Shown here one piece after another: positions 21,191 through 29,682 of a DNA stretch of 64,000 nucleotides; the stretch's first letter is position 1, and every line of letters starts with the position of its first letter. The position numbers and the translations under genes are program-made. The notes below the pieces were generated by a model. That model searched no databases, had not been told where the DNA came from, and saw only the letters and a program-made list of their open reading frames with translations. The stretch is from assembly GCF_030758295.1 (NCBI RefSeq), contig NZ_CP132335.1, forward strand, positions 1,960,412 to 2,024,411. The letters run 5' to 3'. Source of the stretch: Pararhizobium sp. IMCC21322. Its GTDB lineage: Bacteria; Pseudomonadota; Alphaproteobacteria; Rhizobiales; GCA-2746425.

Positions 21191-21212
21191 GCGGGGACTG
21201 GCCCCGCCTTAT
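21180..21212 (-). terminator. Terminator of the first ialB-family gene
   Basis: On the minus strand AAGGCGGGG/CCCCGCCTT forms a 9-bp stem followed by TTTCTTT. It starts about 26 nt after the stop of the IalB-family gene at 21238. Confidence 0.85.
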
Positions 21213-21237
21213 TATCTCAAACGTCAGGTGGGGTGGA

Positions 21238-21783
21238 TTAGCCGCCGCACACTTTGATAAGCTCATTGAGCGCGGCTGTAACGCCGAGCAATGAATATGT
21301 GTCTGTGGTCAGTGTACCTCTTGCAGAGGTTCCCTTGACGATCATGTTCGAACCGCTTCGCATGGATGCCACAAGGCGATCCTGTTCGGCCTGGTCGCGT
21401 ATCCATGCGCCGTCATCCTGCGTGAACAGATTAAATGAGTCGGTGCCGATCTCAACTGTTGTCATCGAGCCTTCTTTATAAGGATAGCCGGTGATAACGC
21501 TGATCTCATTCCGCACGCCTTCGCCAGGGCGTTGGCTGACAAAGAAATAAATTTCATCTCTGTTGACGCCTGCTGGCTGAGTTTCCTTCGGCTGTGTGAT
21601 TGCGTAGCAGACACGGCCATTGCTGGAATTGTAAGTATAAGCCGCCCAATCCCTGAATTGTCCAATTGGGGAAGGTGACTGTGCGAATGCGGTCGGAACC
21701 GCCATCAACGCTACCAGACCCGCTACAATCAGGGCTTTGAAATGTCTTTTAAATCCGGATGTCAATGTCATGGCTGCCATCAT
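21238..21783 (-). CDS. Invasion-associated locus B (IalB) family protein
   Basis: The 181-residue protein has a Sec signal peptide ending near TAFAQ and a mature domain opening with IGQFRDWAAYTYNSSNGRVCYA. It contains FVSQRPGEGVRNEISVITGY and a C-terminal Cys (KVCGG) that may pair with the first. This is the IalB pattern, first described in Bartonella invasion but widespread in non-pathogenic alphaproteobacteria as a periplasmic or envelope protein. A second family member is at 28652-29155. Several in-frame Met codons leave the exact start open. Confidence 0.88.
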   Translation of the reverse strand: MMAAMTLTSGFKRHFKALIVAGLVALMAVPTAFAQSPSPIGQFRDWAAYTYNSSNGRVCYAITQPKETQPAGVNRDEIYFFVSQRPGEGVRNEISVITGYPYKEGSMTTVEIGTDSFNLFTQDDGAWIRDQAEQDRLVASMRSGSNMIVKGTSARGTLTTDTYSLLGVTAALNELIKVCGG

Positions 21784-22511
21784 GATGAACTGTCGTGTCC
21801 TAAATTAAGTTTGTGTGTCTTTACGAAGCTTCTACGTCTATTTCACATCAAACGATCCGTTTCAGATTTTATCTAAATTAGACCTGATTCTTTGTTGTTT
21901 GCTCTTTTATCGCGATCTGTGGCTAATTGAAAGTGCAACGCCAATTGCGCGCTAACCAGCACAACGCTTCTAAACTGCCAGAATTATCCTTACCAAACCG
22001 TGAATATACCGCTAAAAATACATTCCGCAGCCACAATTCTGGGGGATGTGAACCACAGAAACGAACCTTGATCAGTCTTAAACCGCAATTTGTGACGAGA
22101 ATATGTGTAAAGAGGGATACAGGCACAACAATTTGGCTGCGCTACATTAACACTTCCTAACCTATGCTTCGCTTGCAATAATGGCGCGAACATCGCATGC
22201 TTTTTCGGTCAGCCGATACAAAACCAGACCGTGTCTCGTGATGTGCGTGGCACATGTCAGGTGTCTGCAGTAATTGGGCACCATGAGTAAGAAGCAAGCG
22301 TCAACGATAAAAGACTGCGACAGAGTAGGGAATGGGCGGTTATGTCGGCTGAGACGGGCAGGAATCGTGTAGTGCAAAACGATGTGTGGCTTTTCTGCCG
22401 GGGCAATTTGACGCCCCTTGCCACAATGCCAATACTTGTAAGCGCGATGCCTGTAAGCGTGACGCCAATCTGTTTACGTCAAGCGGACATGCTCCAACAG
22501 GCAATGCTGAT
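21784..22511. other. 728-nt region without a recognisable gene
   Basis: Reading frames here are short and lack protein character. The only suggestive piece is a minus-strand frame ending at 22162, whose last 22 residues begin GLVLYRLTEKACDVRAI and resemble the wing of a winged-helix regulator. It has no credible upstream part, so it may be a decayed gene. A doubled TGTAAGCGYGAYGCC (about 22437-22467) precedes the ECF sigma gene. I see no RNA gene or terminator. Confidence 0.5.
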
Positions 22512-23150
22512 ATGACGGACACCGATCAGCCAGACAAGTCTACCATCCCTGCCGCGCATGTAAGCGTTACCAGCCCGGATGCTGCCAGTCGTGCAAAAGC
22601 TTTTTCCCGCCTTGCCCGGCGCGTCGCTGAAACTCAGGACAAAGCTGCTTTTGAGGAAATATTTGACTATTTTGCGCCAAGATTGAAAGCCTATCTCTTG
22701 CGTCTTGGCGCGCAGGGCGGTCAGGCGGAAGAGTTGGTGCAAGAGGTCATGATCACCCTTTGGCAGAAGGCTCATCTGTTCGATTCATCCAAATCATCCC
22801 TCTCGACATGGTTGTTTCGGGTTGCAAGAAACCGGCACATTGATTCCCTGCGCCGCGAAAAACGTGGTGAACTGGATGAAGATGATCCGTATCTTCAGCC
22901 ACAGGGAGAAGTGGATGCCGGAGAACAGATGGATGCGGACCGGCGCGATCAGCGTGTGCGCGAATGCCTTAAGGGATTGCCGGAGGAGCAACTTTCTCTG
23001 GTTCGCCTTGCGTTTTTCAAGGGTCTGAGCCACAGCCAGATCGCGGAAGAAGCCAATCTTCCGCTTGGCACTGTAAAGTCCCGCATTCGACTGGCGTTTT
23101 CAAGGTTACGCCGCAGCCTGGAAACTGAGCCGGGCATTGACCTTGAGTGA
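22512..23150 (+). CDS. ECF-family RNA polymerase sigma factor
   Basis: The 212-residue protein has sigma region 2 (AAFEEIFDYFAPRLKAYLLR, EELVQEVMITLWQKAHLFD, STWLFRVARNRHIDSLRRE) and region 4 (LPEEQLSLVRLAFFKGLSHSQIAEE, LPLGTVKSRIRLAFSRLRR). It most resembles the RpoE/ChrR-type group that responds to singlet oxygen and envelope stress. Neither a ChrR zinc anti-sigma gene nor any other anti-sigma gene adjoins it, so control is unknown. I set the start at the ATG at 22512. The frame remains open to 22386, but that extension is Cys-rich and unlike a sigma N-terminus. Confidence 0.88.
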   Translation: MTDTDQPDKSTIPAAHVSVTSPDAASRAKAFSRLARRVAETQDKAAFEEIFDYFAPRLKAYLLRLGAQGGQAEELVQEVMITLWQKAHLFDSSKSSLSTWLFRVARNRHIDSLRREKRGELDEDDPYLQPQGEVDAGEQMDADRRDQRVRECLKGLPEEQLSLVRLAFFKGLSHSQIAEEANLPLGTVKSRIRLAFSRLRRSLETEPGIDLE

Positions 23151-23189
23151 CGCGCGCCGAAAAGACAACAAGTCTAAAGTCAGCCTGCG

Positions 23190-23609
23190 TCAGGTCTCAT
23201 CATGATCCAGCAATGCTGTTCTGGCCTGTTCCCTATGCGTATCTTTGATGTGCGGGCCAACCAGCGCAAAAACGGCCAACAGCACTGACGCATCATCGGC
23301 AAATCCGACAAATGTCAGAACATCGGGAATGGCATCTATCGGCATCACGAAATAAGCAAGGGCACCAATAAGGGCCGCACGCACACGAAACGGTGTGGCT
23401 GAATCCATAGCGCAGTAATAGGCGGCAACAACATCTTCCATGAACGGTATGTGCCGCAGCGCTTTGCGCACTGTCGGCCAGAAGCGCTTTTTGACGCGGT
23501 TCTGCTGTCCTTCAAAACTGCCTTTGACATGCTCCCGCACTTTCTCAGGAAGGATGATCTCTCCGTCAAGGACGTCTTTGGATTCAGTGTCCGGATTGTC
23601 TCTCGACAT
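23190..23609 (-). CDS. DUF1232 (YkvA-type) membrane protein
   Basis: The 139-residue protein contains the DUF1232 core: RVRAALIGALAYFVMPIDAIPDVLTF, then GFADDASVLLAVFALVG. This is a short hairpin of two hydrophobic helices around the PxDxIPD motif. The N-terminal third is polar. The start at 23609 has GAGGGG upstream, better than the longer frame at 23642. It follows the pterin dehydratase gene on the same strand with a 33-nt gap and is probably co-transcribed. The function of the family is unknown. Confidence 0.88.
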   Translation of the reverse strand: MSRDNPDTESKDVLDGEIILPEKVREHVKGSFEGQQNRVKKRFWPTVRKALRHIPFMEDVVAAYYCAMDSATPFRVRAALIGALAYFVMPIDAIPDVLTFVGFADDASVLLAVFALVGPHIKDTHREQARTALLDHDET

Positions 23610-23642
23610 GGCTATCCCCTCTATGACGCTGGTCAGCAACAT

Positions 23643-23936
23643 TCACGCGTCAGCGATCTTATCCATGGCTTTGGCCAGTTTTATGTCAAGTTCGCTCAAG
23701 CCATCGCAATCATGCGTCGTCAGCGTCACATCGACAGTCTTATAGACATTCGACCACTCAGGGTGATGGTTCAGTTTTTCCGCAATCAGGGCGGACTGGC
23801 TTATGAAACCGAAAGCCTGAACAAAATCCTTGAAGACAAATTGTCTTGAAATCGCGTCCCGATCATCATCCAGGCTCCAATTGCCAAGTTCTGTCAATGC
23901 TGCGGCCCGGGCCGCATCCGTCAATTTTTCTGCCAT
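23643..23936 (-). CDS. phhB: 4a-hydroxytetrahydrobiopterin dehydratase (PCD/DCoH)
   Basis: The 97-residue enzyme dehydrates pterin-4a-carbinolamine, recycling the cofactor of aromatic amino-acid hydroxylases, and in bacteria may also act in molybdopterin metabolism. The active-site signature is visible as [23 protein letters not shown], split here around residues 56-78. The start at 23936 gives MAEKLTD with an AAGAGAG site upstream. The longer frame to 24017 has no family match. No phenylalanine hydroxylase is in the window. Confidence 0.92.
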   Translation of the reverse strand: MAEKLTDAARAAALTELGNWSLDDDRDAISRQFVFKDFVQAFGFISQSALIAEKLNHHPEWSNVYKTVDVTLTTHDCDGLSELDIKLAKAMDKIADA

Positions 23937-24117
23937 TTGTTCTCTCTTAATTACCATCCATTGGTCTTCTATATAGGTGTCTGTAATGCAGGTTGAAGGT
24001 TTGAATGGCTTTGGCATATGGTAAAAGCAGATTGCTTTGAGCTGCGCATCTTGCCCGTAGCGGGATTCCTATCTATCACAAGCCCTGCAATGCAACCCAC
24101 GCAGAACGGCCCCGATT

Positions 24118-24777
24118 TTGCTTCCCGAATTCATCTATTCACCGCCGCTGGATACCGGATTACAGGTGGTGCATCAAGATGATGATCTGCTGATTGTCGA
24201 TAAGCCCTCAGGGCTGTTAAGCGTGCCGGGCAAGGCAAAACATCACGCAGATTGTCTTGAGGCGCGTGTGAAAACGGCATTCTCCAAAGCCCTGTTGATT
24301 CACCGGCTCGACCTGGACACATCGGGAATAATGGTCTTCGCCATGAACCGGGCGGCACAGCGACATCTCGGCTTGCAATTCGAGCGACGTCACATTGAAA
24401 AGCGTTATGTTGCGCGTGTTGCTGGCAGGCCGGTAACAGACATTGGCCAGATTGACCTGCCACTGATCTGTGACTGGCCAAACCGGCCGCTGCAAAAGGT
24501 GGATTGGGACGTTGGCAAGGCCGCGCAGACGCGGTTCGAAGTCCTGGCGCATGAAGAAAATGCCACGCGGCTGGCGCTTCATCCAAAGACTGGCCGCTCC
24601 CACCAACTCAGAGTCCATTGTCTGGCTATCGGACACCCAATTCTGGGCGATCCGTTTTATGCGCCGACGCATGTTTTGGCACAGGCTGATCGCCTGCAAC
24701 TGCATGCCGAAAGCCTGTCATTGTTTCATCCCAGCGGCGGTGCGCGCCTCAGTTTTTCGGCTTCCGTGCCGTTTTGA
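24118..24777 (+). CDS. RluA-family RNA pseudouridine synthase
   Basis: The 219-residue protein isomerises uridine to pseudouridine in rRNA or tRNA. The catalytic Asp lies in HRLDLDTSGIMVFA near residue 65, and KPSGLLSVPGK, RRHIEKRYVARVAG and KTGRSHQLRVH are further family blocks. There is no S4 domain, and the length fits the RluA (23S U746/tRNA U32) branch more than RluC or RluD. The start is a TTG at 24118, since no ATG or GTG in frame precedes the conserved YSPPLD segment. Target specificity is not certain. Confidence 0.88.
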   Translation: MLPEFIYSPPLDTGLQVVHQDDDLLIVDKPSGLLSVPGKAKHHADCLEARVKTAFSKALLIHRLDLDTSGIMVFAMNRAAQRHLGLQFERRHIEKRYVARVAGRPVTDIGQIDLPLICDWPNRPLQKVDWDVGKAAQTRFEVLAHEENATRLALHPKTGRSHQLRVHCLAIGHPILGDPFYAPTHVLAQADRLQLHAESLSLFHPSGGARLSFSASVPF

Positions 24778-24784
24778 CGCCTAG

Positions 24785-24835
24785 CTTCAATGTTTTCCAG
24801 GCTTTAATGTTTTCCAGACTTCAATGTTTTAAAGC
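24785..24835. repeat. Three tandem 17-bp repeats
   Basis: Three adjacent 17-bp units, 24785-24801, 24802-24818 and 24819-24835, share the core CTTYAATGTTTT. The first two differ at two positions and the third diverges in its last bases. They lie just after the RluA-type gene and about 100 nt before a small membrane protein gene. Confidence 0.9.
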
Positions 24836-24936
24836 ACGTTAATAAAAAATCATGCATTTGCCTCAATTTCTCCGTGCTGCAGCCGATTTTTCAATTCATC
24901 TTGGCTTCAAGTTGGAAAACCTTGAAGGGACCTGTC

Positions 24937-25128
24937 ATGTCATCATCGCTACTCGCCATCGGCACGAGATTTGGTTTGAGTGAGGCTGGGTTTTTGTCAT
25001 TGCTTCTGACAATTGCCTTTTGTTGCATGGCATTCGCTGTTGCTGCGCTGCTGCGACAAAGTTTCAAGGATCAGGAGCCGGAAGTTCTGCGTGTTCGGCG
25101 TAAACTTCGTGCCAAATTCAACGACTAG
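24937..25128 (+). CDS. Small single-span membrane protein
   Basis: The 63-residue product starts at the ATG at 24937, where GAAGGGA sits about 8 nt upstream. It has one long hydrophobic segment (LSLLLTIAFCCMAFAVAALL) followed by a basic tail ending RVRRKLRAKFND. I do not recognise a family. The frame also opens at 24874 without a better ribosome site. It stands between the RluA-type gene and the sugar dehydrogenase. The good ribosome site and membrane character favour a real gene. Confidence 0.55.
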   Translation: MSSSLLAIGTRFGLSEAGFLSLLLTIAFCCMAFAVAALLRQSFKDQEPEVLRVRRKLRAKFND

Positions 25129-25209
25129 AACAAATTAAGCTCCGGACCTTGGCGATCTCCTATACACGCCCCATTTGAAGCTCATCTCATTTGTTTTACG
25201 GAGCTGATC

Positions 25210-26421
25210 ATGGAACGTTACGGGAAATTGGCATTGGGTCTCATCTGTCTCTCTGTAGTGGGGGGGGCTTTTAAATCCGGCTGGACAGGCGAAGCGGCCG
25301 CAGCGACGACAGTCTTTGAAAAACAGGACCTTGCTCAATGGTCTGGAACGTTTTCGGCGGAAGATGCAGTCTTGGACGTCACCGCAATTGCTCTGGGCCT
25401 GGAAAATCCCTGGGGCATGAGTTTTTTGCCCAACGGAGCTGTTCTGGTAACTGAGCGCCCCGGTCGCTTGCGACTGGCTCAAGACGGCCAACTAGGCCCC
25501 GCTATCGATGGACTACCTGAACTTTATGATGGCGGGCAGGGTGGTTTGCTGGATGTCGCGCTTGATCCCAATTTTGCAGATAATCAACTGATTTACCTGT
25601 CGTTCTCAGAACCGGGTGAAGGTGGCGCCGGTACGGCCATTCTGCGCGCGCGCCTGAACAGGGATGGCCTTGAGGGCAGTCTTGATCAGCAAGAGGTGAT
25701 ATTCCGCCAGAATATCAAGTCCGGCGGCGGGCGTCATTTTGGCTCACGGCTGACATTCGCACCTGACGGCACCTTGTTTGCGACGATTGGAGAACGTGGC
25801 GACCCGGAAAGGGCGCAGGACCCGCAGGATCATGCCGGATCCGTCATCCGGATCAATTCTGATGGCTCCATCCCTGATGACAACCCATTTATCGGGGTAG
25901 CGAACACCCTTCCTGAATTGTGGTCGATTGGCCATCGCAACCCACAGGGTGCCGCCATTCATCCCGAAACAGATCAATACTGGACTGTCGAACATGGCGC
26001 ACGTGGTGGTGACGAATTGAATCTTCCGATTGCTGGCAAAAACTATGGTTGGCCGGAAATCTCTTTCGGCCGTCACTATTCCGGTCTCAAAATCGGTCAG
26101 GGCAATGAGGGGGAAGGCTTTGAACAGCCCGTTCATTATTGGGACCCGTCAATCGCCCCGTCCGGACTTGTATTTTACGGATCGAACGGAGTGGAAAGCT
26201 GGAATGGCAATGCTTTTGTTGGCGCATTGAAGGATCAACTGATTGCACGGCTCAACGTCGATATCAGCGGTGCTTCGCCGCAAGTTGTTCATGAAGAGCA
26301 ATGGGATATGTCAAAATGGGGCCGCATTCGCGACGTTGATGTTGATGCGGCGGGCAATATCTGGTTTCTGACGGATGAATTTGAGGGCGGTGTCTTTAAA
26401 ATCACGCCGCAAGGTCAATAA
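25210..26421 (+). CDS. PQQ-dependent soluble aldose sugar dehydrogenase family protein
   Basis: The 403-residue exported protein has a signal peptide and a six-bladed propeller of the soluble glucose dehydrogenase/YliI type. Visible blocks are NPWGMSFLPNGAVLVTERPGRL, GGQGGLLDVALDP, GRHFGSRLTFAPDGTLF, ELWSIGHRNPQGAAIHP and WTVEHGARGGDELN, split over residues 60-260. The His in GRHFGSRL matches the catalytic base of the family and the Arg residues bind PQQ. Such enzymes oxidise aldoses in the periplasm. The true substrate is unknown and no PQQ biosynthesis genes are in the window. Confidence 0.9.
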   Translation: MERYGKLALGLICLSVVGGAFKSGWTGEAAAATTVFEKQDLAQWSGTFSAEDAVLDVTAIALGLENPWGMSFLPNGAVLVTERPGRLRLAQDGQLGPAIDGLPELYDGGQGGLLDVALDPNFADNQLIYLSFSEPGEGGAGTAILRARLNRDGLEGSLDQQEVIFRQNIKSGGGRHFGSRLTFAPDGTLFATIGERGDPERAQDPQDHAGSVIRINSDGSIPDDNPFIGVANTLPELWSIGHRNPQGAAIHPETDQYWTVEHGARGGDELNLPIAGKNYGWPEISFGRHYSGLKIGQGNEGEGFEQPVHYWDPSIAPSGLVFYGSNGVESWNGNAFVGALKDQLIARLNVDISGASPQVVHEEQWDMSKWGRIRDVDVDAAGNIWFLTDEFEGGVFKITPQGQ

Positions 26422-26455
26422 GTTCCAGTCATCCATAAAAAGTCAGGCCTTGTCG

Positions 26456-26977
26456 GTGAAAATACTCCTTATGCTGTTGCTGCTGCTTGGCGTTGCCATG
26501 CTGGCATTCATGAATCTGGGCCCGGAAAAGTTATGGAATCGATTGCATCAGATTGAGCCTCTTGAGCTGTCAACCTGGCCCGGACGCGAAACCCCGAATT
26601 GGGCTTTGGCCTGCCCGGATACGCCCGATGGCAGCAGCTTTTGCAAGGGCGCTGAACGAACGCACACGAGCGCCACAGTCAAAGCAAGCACCACCGATTT
26701 ATTGGACTGGTTCGTTACATATGTTGCTGGAGACGGCAAATCTGCGGCCAGCGTCGTGACCCGTGATGACGAACGGAAAAAGGCCCGTTTTCAAATTTTA
26801 TCATCCGGCTTAAAATTTCCGGATATCGTTGATCTGGAAATTATAGATTTGGGAAATGGCACGGCAAGCGCGGCAATCTTGTCGCAAAGCCTGTTGGGCA
26901 TCGAAGATTTTGGCGTCAACAGCGAGAGGGTAGATGCATGGCTGAAGGCTTATTCGGCTGAATTTCCTTCCAAATAA
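26456..26977 (+). CDS. DUF1499-like lipid-anchored or membrane-anchored protein
   Basis: I place the start at a GTG at 26456. The frame is open from 26375, but that would overlap the dehydrogenase by 47 nt. The 173-residue product has an N-terminal hydrophobic anchor (ILLMLLLLLGVAMLAFMNLG) and an extracytoplasmic domain with two cysteines. It ends in SLLGIEDFGVNSERVDAWL, which matches the DUF1499 C-terminus. The function of DUF1499 is unknown. It follows the sugar dehydrogenase closely on the same strand and may be co-transcribed. Confidence 0.7.
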   Translation: MKILLMLLLLLGVAMLAFMNLGPEKLWNRLHQIEPLELSTWPGRETPNWALACPDTPDGSSFCKGAERTHTSATVKASTTDLLDWFVTYVAGDGKSAASVVTRDDERKKARFQILSSGLKFPDIVDLEIIDLGNGTASAAILSQSLLGIEDFGVNSERVDAWLKAYSAEFPSK

Positions 26978-27038
26978 AGTGGTTATCAATTCAGTCCTTC
27001 GCTGGCATAATCCAGCGAATCAACAGGAGCCTTAAATC

Positions 27039-27215
27039 ATGAAACTCAGCAGCCCCTCATTTGGCGTCTTCATAATATCAGTTGTTCTGTTCGCACTGGT
27101 CATTGTTGTCAGATATCTCGGCATTGCCATACCGGTTATCTCTGGGAACACGTTTGAAATACTGCTTGTCGCCTATGTGGCGATGCTGGTTGGGGTTCTT
27201 TTCACCAGAATCTGA
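27039..27215 (+). CDS. Small two-span membrane protein (58 aa)
   Basis: This short gene begins at an ATG with CAGGAGCC 8 nt upstream and encodes 58 residues. There are two hydrophobic segments, GVFIISVVLFALVIVVRYLG and FEILLVAYVAMLVGVLF, joined by a short IPVISGN turn. It follows the DUF1499-like gene by 61 nt and stops 6 nt short of the convergent tldD. Small proteins of this form occur in related genomes, but I cannot assign a function. The strong ribosome site and clean membrane topology support it. Confidence 0.7.
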   Translation: MKLSSPSFGVFIISVVLFALVIVVRYLGIAIPVISGNTFEILLVAYVAMLVGVLFTRI

Positions 27216-27221
27216 CGTGAT

Positions 27222-28652
27222 CTAGCCGGTTTGTGTTCCGCCAACCGTAATCGCGTCAATGCGTAAAGTGGGTTGACCAACGCCAACCGGTACCCATTGA
27301 CCGGCCTTGCCACACGTTCCCATACCCCGGTCCAACTGCAGATCATTGCCAATCATGGACACGCGCCGCATGGCATCGGGACCATTGCCAATCAGCATGG
27401 CACCCTTCACCGGAGTGCCGATTTTGCCGTTTTTGACGCGGTAGGCCTCGGTGCAGGAAAAAACGAATTTGCCGGAAGTGATATCCACCTGTCCGCCACC
27501 AAAAGAGACGGCATAAATCCCGTCTTTCAATGATCCGACGATGTCTTCCGGTGCATCATTGCCGCCCAGCATGTAGGTATTTGTCATGCGGGGCATGGGC
27601 ACGTGAGCATAGGACTGACGACGTCCATTGCCTGTGGCTGCAACACCCATCAGCCGGGCATTCTGACGATCCTGCATGTAGCCAACCAGCTTGCCATCCT
27701 CGATCAGAACTGTGTTCGAGGTCGGCGTGCCTTCATCATCCACGGTCAACGATCCACGCCTTGCGGCAATCGTTCCATCGTCGACAATGGTCACGCCTTT
27801 GGATGCAACTTGTTCACCCATCAGGCTTGCAAAAGCGGATGTGCCCTTGCGGTTGAAATCGCCTTCCAGGCCATGCCCGACAGCTTCATGCAACAAAATT
27901 CCAGGCCAGCCCGGGCCTAGTACAACATCCATCTCGCCCGCTGGCGCAGCTTCCGCGCCCAGATTGACGCGCGCCTGCCGTATAGCTTCATCAACACCGG
28001 CTTTCCACGCTGTCTCTGTGACGAACGCGTCAAATCCATCGCGCCCGCCAAACCCGTAGGAGCCGGTTTCCTGCCGTGCTCCGTCCTTGGCAATGACAGA
28101 TACGTTGAACCGCAGCATAGGGCGAATGTCTTCAACCAGATGACCATCAGCACGTAGAATTCTTACGATCTGCCAGCTGGCCGCCAGGCTTGCCGAGACC
28201 TGCGCAATGTCGGCGCCGATATCTCTGGCATAGGCGTCAACGGCTTCCAGCAATGCAATTTTCTGGCTGTATTCAGGTGATGTCAGAGGATTTTCGTCGC
28301 TGTAGAGTTTGGCATTTGTGCCCATCGGCGCATCAGAATAGGTGCCCGAATAGCCTTTACCAACGGCACTGACGGCGTTGACAGCCCGACTCAATGCGGC
28401 GTCAGACAATTCACTGGAATGGGAATACCCCACAGCCTCGCCACAGACACTGCGCAGCCCAAACCCCTGGTCCACATCAAAGGTGGCGCTTTTCAACCGA
28501 CCATTATCGAAGCTGAGGCTTTCCTGCTGGCGGTACTCGGCGAACAACTCGCCATCATCAGAATTTACCAGAGCATCGGCAACGCGTTGTTTGGTGTTGG
28601 CGGATGAAAGGTCCAGCCCTTCAAAAAAATCATCGGGTTTGGAACTTGTCAT
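27222..28652 (-). CDS. tldD: Metalloprotease TldD
   Basis: TldD is the catalytic half of the TldD/TldE zinc protease, which matures peptides and degrades unfolded proteins. The 476-residue protein carries the zinc motif HEAVGHGLEGD near residue 250 (HExxxH type), preceded by LGPGWPGILLHE. The C-terminal GGGQVDITSGKFVFSCTEAY block is typical. Its ATG overlaps the stop of the upstream IalB-family gene by one base (TAATG), implying coupling. The tldE/pmbA partner is not in the window. Confidence 0.95.
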   Translation of the reverse strand: MTSSKPDDFFEGLDLSSANTKQRVADALVNSDDGELFAEYRQQESLSFDNGRLKSATFDVDQGFGLRSVCGEAVGYSHSSELSDAALSRAVNAVSAVGKGYSGTYSDAPMGTNAKLYSDENPLTSPEYSQKIALLEAVDAYARDIGADIAQVSASLAASWQIVRILRADGHLVEDIRPMLRFNVSVIAKDGARQETGSYGFGGRDGFDAFVTETAWKAGVDEAIRQARVNLGAEAAPAGEMDVVLGPGWPGILLHEAVGHGLEGDFNRKGTSAFASLMGEQVASKGVTIVDDGTIAARRGSLTVDDEGTPTSNTVLIEDGKLVGYMQDRQNARLMGVAATGNGRRQSYAHVPMPRMTNTYMLGGNDAPEDIVGSLKDGIYAVSFGGGQVDITSGKFVFSCTEAYRVKNGKIGTPVKGAMLIGNGPDAMRRVSMIGNDLQLDRGMGTCGKAGQWVPVGVGQPTLRIDAITVGGTQTG

Positions 28653-29155
28653 TACGGCAGGGAATCATAGCCGGCGCTGAAGCCGGACAGGGAAATAGGA
28701 ATGCCGATGCCGGCTTCCGGTGTTTCAAACACGATGAAAGTGGCCTGTTGCCCGCGCCGTAATTTGTTCAGCAACACATCTTCCATAATAACTTCTGCAA
28801 GGCAGCCCTCGGCAACGCAACGCACAAAACCAGCTCGACCAACATCTTCATTATCGATTTTCAGGCCAAGGCCGGATGGCAGCAGGACACCGAGCGGCGT
28901 AATGACGCGCAGCAATTTTGCTTTGCCGTCAGCGGTTTTCAAAACAATGACGCTGAGTCCGACATTGGGGCGATCTTCCGCAGCGACATATTGCATCAAT
29001 GCGCATTGTTGCCCTTGAGCCCCGGGAGGCGTTTCACACCGCATGGTCCAGTCAACAAAAGGTGTTTGTGACTGCTGCGCGTTTGCAGGAAGTGACGCAA
29101 ACGACAAGGCGCTTAAAAACACAAAAGCGGAAAACGCTCGGAAAGAAATCTGCAT
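28652..29155 (-). CDS. Second invasion-associated locus B (IalB) family protein
   Basis: The 167-residue exported protein has a signal peptide ending in SLPANAQ and a mature domain beginning VDWTMRCETPPGAQGQQC. It continues with LRVITPLGVLLPSGLGLKID and a cysteine pair in FVRCVAEGCLAEV. These are IalB-family features. I prefer the ATG at 29155 because the frame upstream to 29221 would precede the signal peptide with polar sequence, though the ribosome site is weak. It is coupled to tldD by a TAATG overlap. It is about as long as the family member at 21238 but clearly divergent from it. Confidence 0.87.
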   Translation of the reverse strand: MQISFRAFSAFVFLSALSFASLPANAQQSQTPFVDWTMRCETPPGAQGQQCALMQYVAAEDRPNVGLSVIVLKTADGKAKLLRVITPLGVLLPSGLGLKIDNEDVGRAGFVRCVAEGCLAEVIMEDVLLNKLRRGQQATFIVFETPEAGIGIPISLSGFSAGYDSLP

Positions 29156-29247
29156 GGGAACCCGATCTCGATTAACCAAAGTTGTAACGTCCCTAGCAGA
29201 GCATGGCACGCTGTCAAGCAATGCAGCGGTGAAGCTTGTTGTTCACT

Positions 29248-29351
29248 CCCGATTTCAGCGCAAATCCAACGTTTCTTACACGAATTTAATGCGCTGGAAG
29301 GGCAATCAGCGCCGGAAGCTGCTGCCCTGTGTGGATGTCTCCGAAATCGGG
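29248..29351. repeat. Nested inverted repeats between ialB and coxB
   Basis: The 527-nt gap 29156-29682 holds no gene. Outer arms CCCGATTTC (29248-29256) and GAAATCGGG (29343-29351) enclose a compact hairpin. That hairpin is made of AGGGCA (29299-29304) with TGCCCT (29323-29328) and CAGC (29307-29310) with GCTG (29318-29321). There is no T-run on either strand. It may be a structured RNA or DNA cruciform. The rest of the gap should hold the coxB promoter, which I could not place. Confidence 0.6.
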
Positions 29352-29682
29352 CGATAATCTGTCACAGGTACAATTTAATGGATTGCCCTATTATTTAAGA
29401 GGCAGCAGTGAACGGGGCTGGCTTGATCCGACGCCGCAAAAATAATATTCATGTTTTTGAATGTTTGTGTGTGTGGTGGCGAAAAGTAGCAACGTTTGGA
29501 CGTAAGTTCCTCTCGACACAGCTTGGTAAGCCTCGTATATGATGGCGGAAATATGGAACAGATTTTGTGCTTTTTGTGCCCCTGAGGATGGATCATCGCC
29601 GGACACTGGGGTACTTAGTTGAAACGGAGTCGCTTTTGCAGTGGCACCATACACAAATTCAAACTGGCAAAAGGTTGTCATT

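Noticed and set aside
21094-21294. Lys-rich 66-codon frame over the polypurine repeat
   Set aside because: The lysines come from the AAAGAAAAAG repeats; it runs antisense into the IalB gene and has no ribosome site.
22162-22377. 71-codon minus-strand frame ending like a winged-helix regulator
   Set aside because: Only the last 22 residues look protein-like and there is no DNA-binding part upstream. At best it is a decayed fragment, so it is mentioned only in the intergenic description.
24785-24835. Possible CRISPR remnant in the 17-bp tandem repeats
   Set aside because: The units are directly adjacent without spacers, too short, and no cas genes are present.
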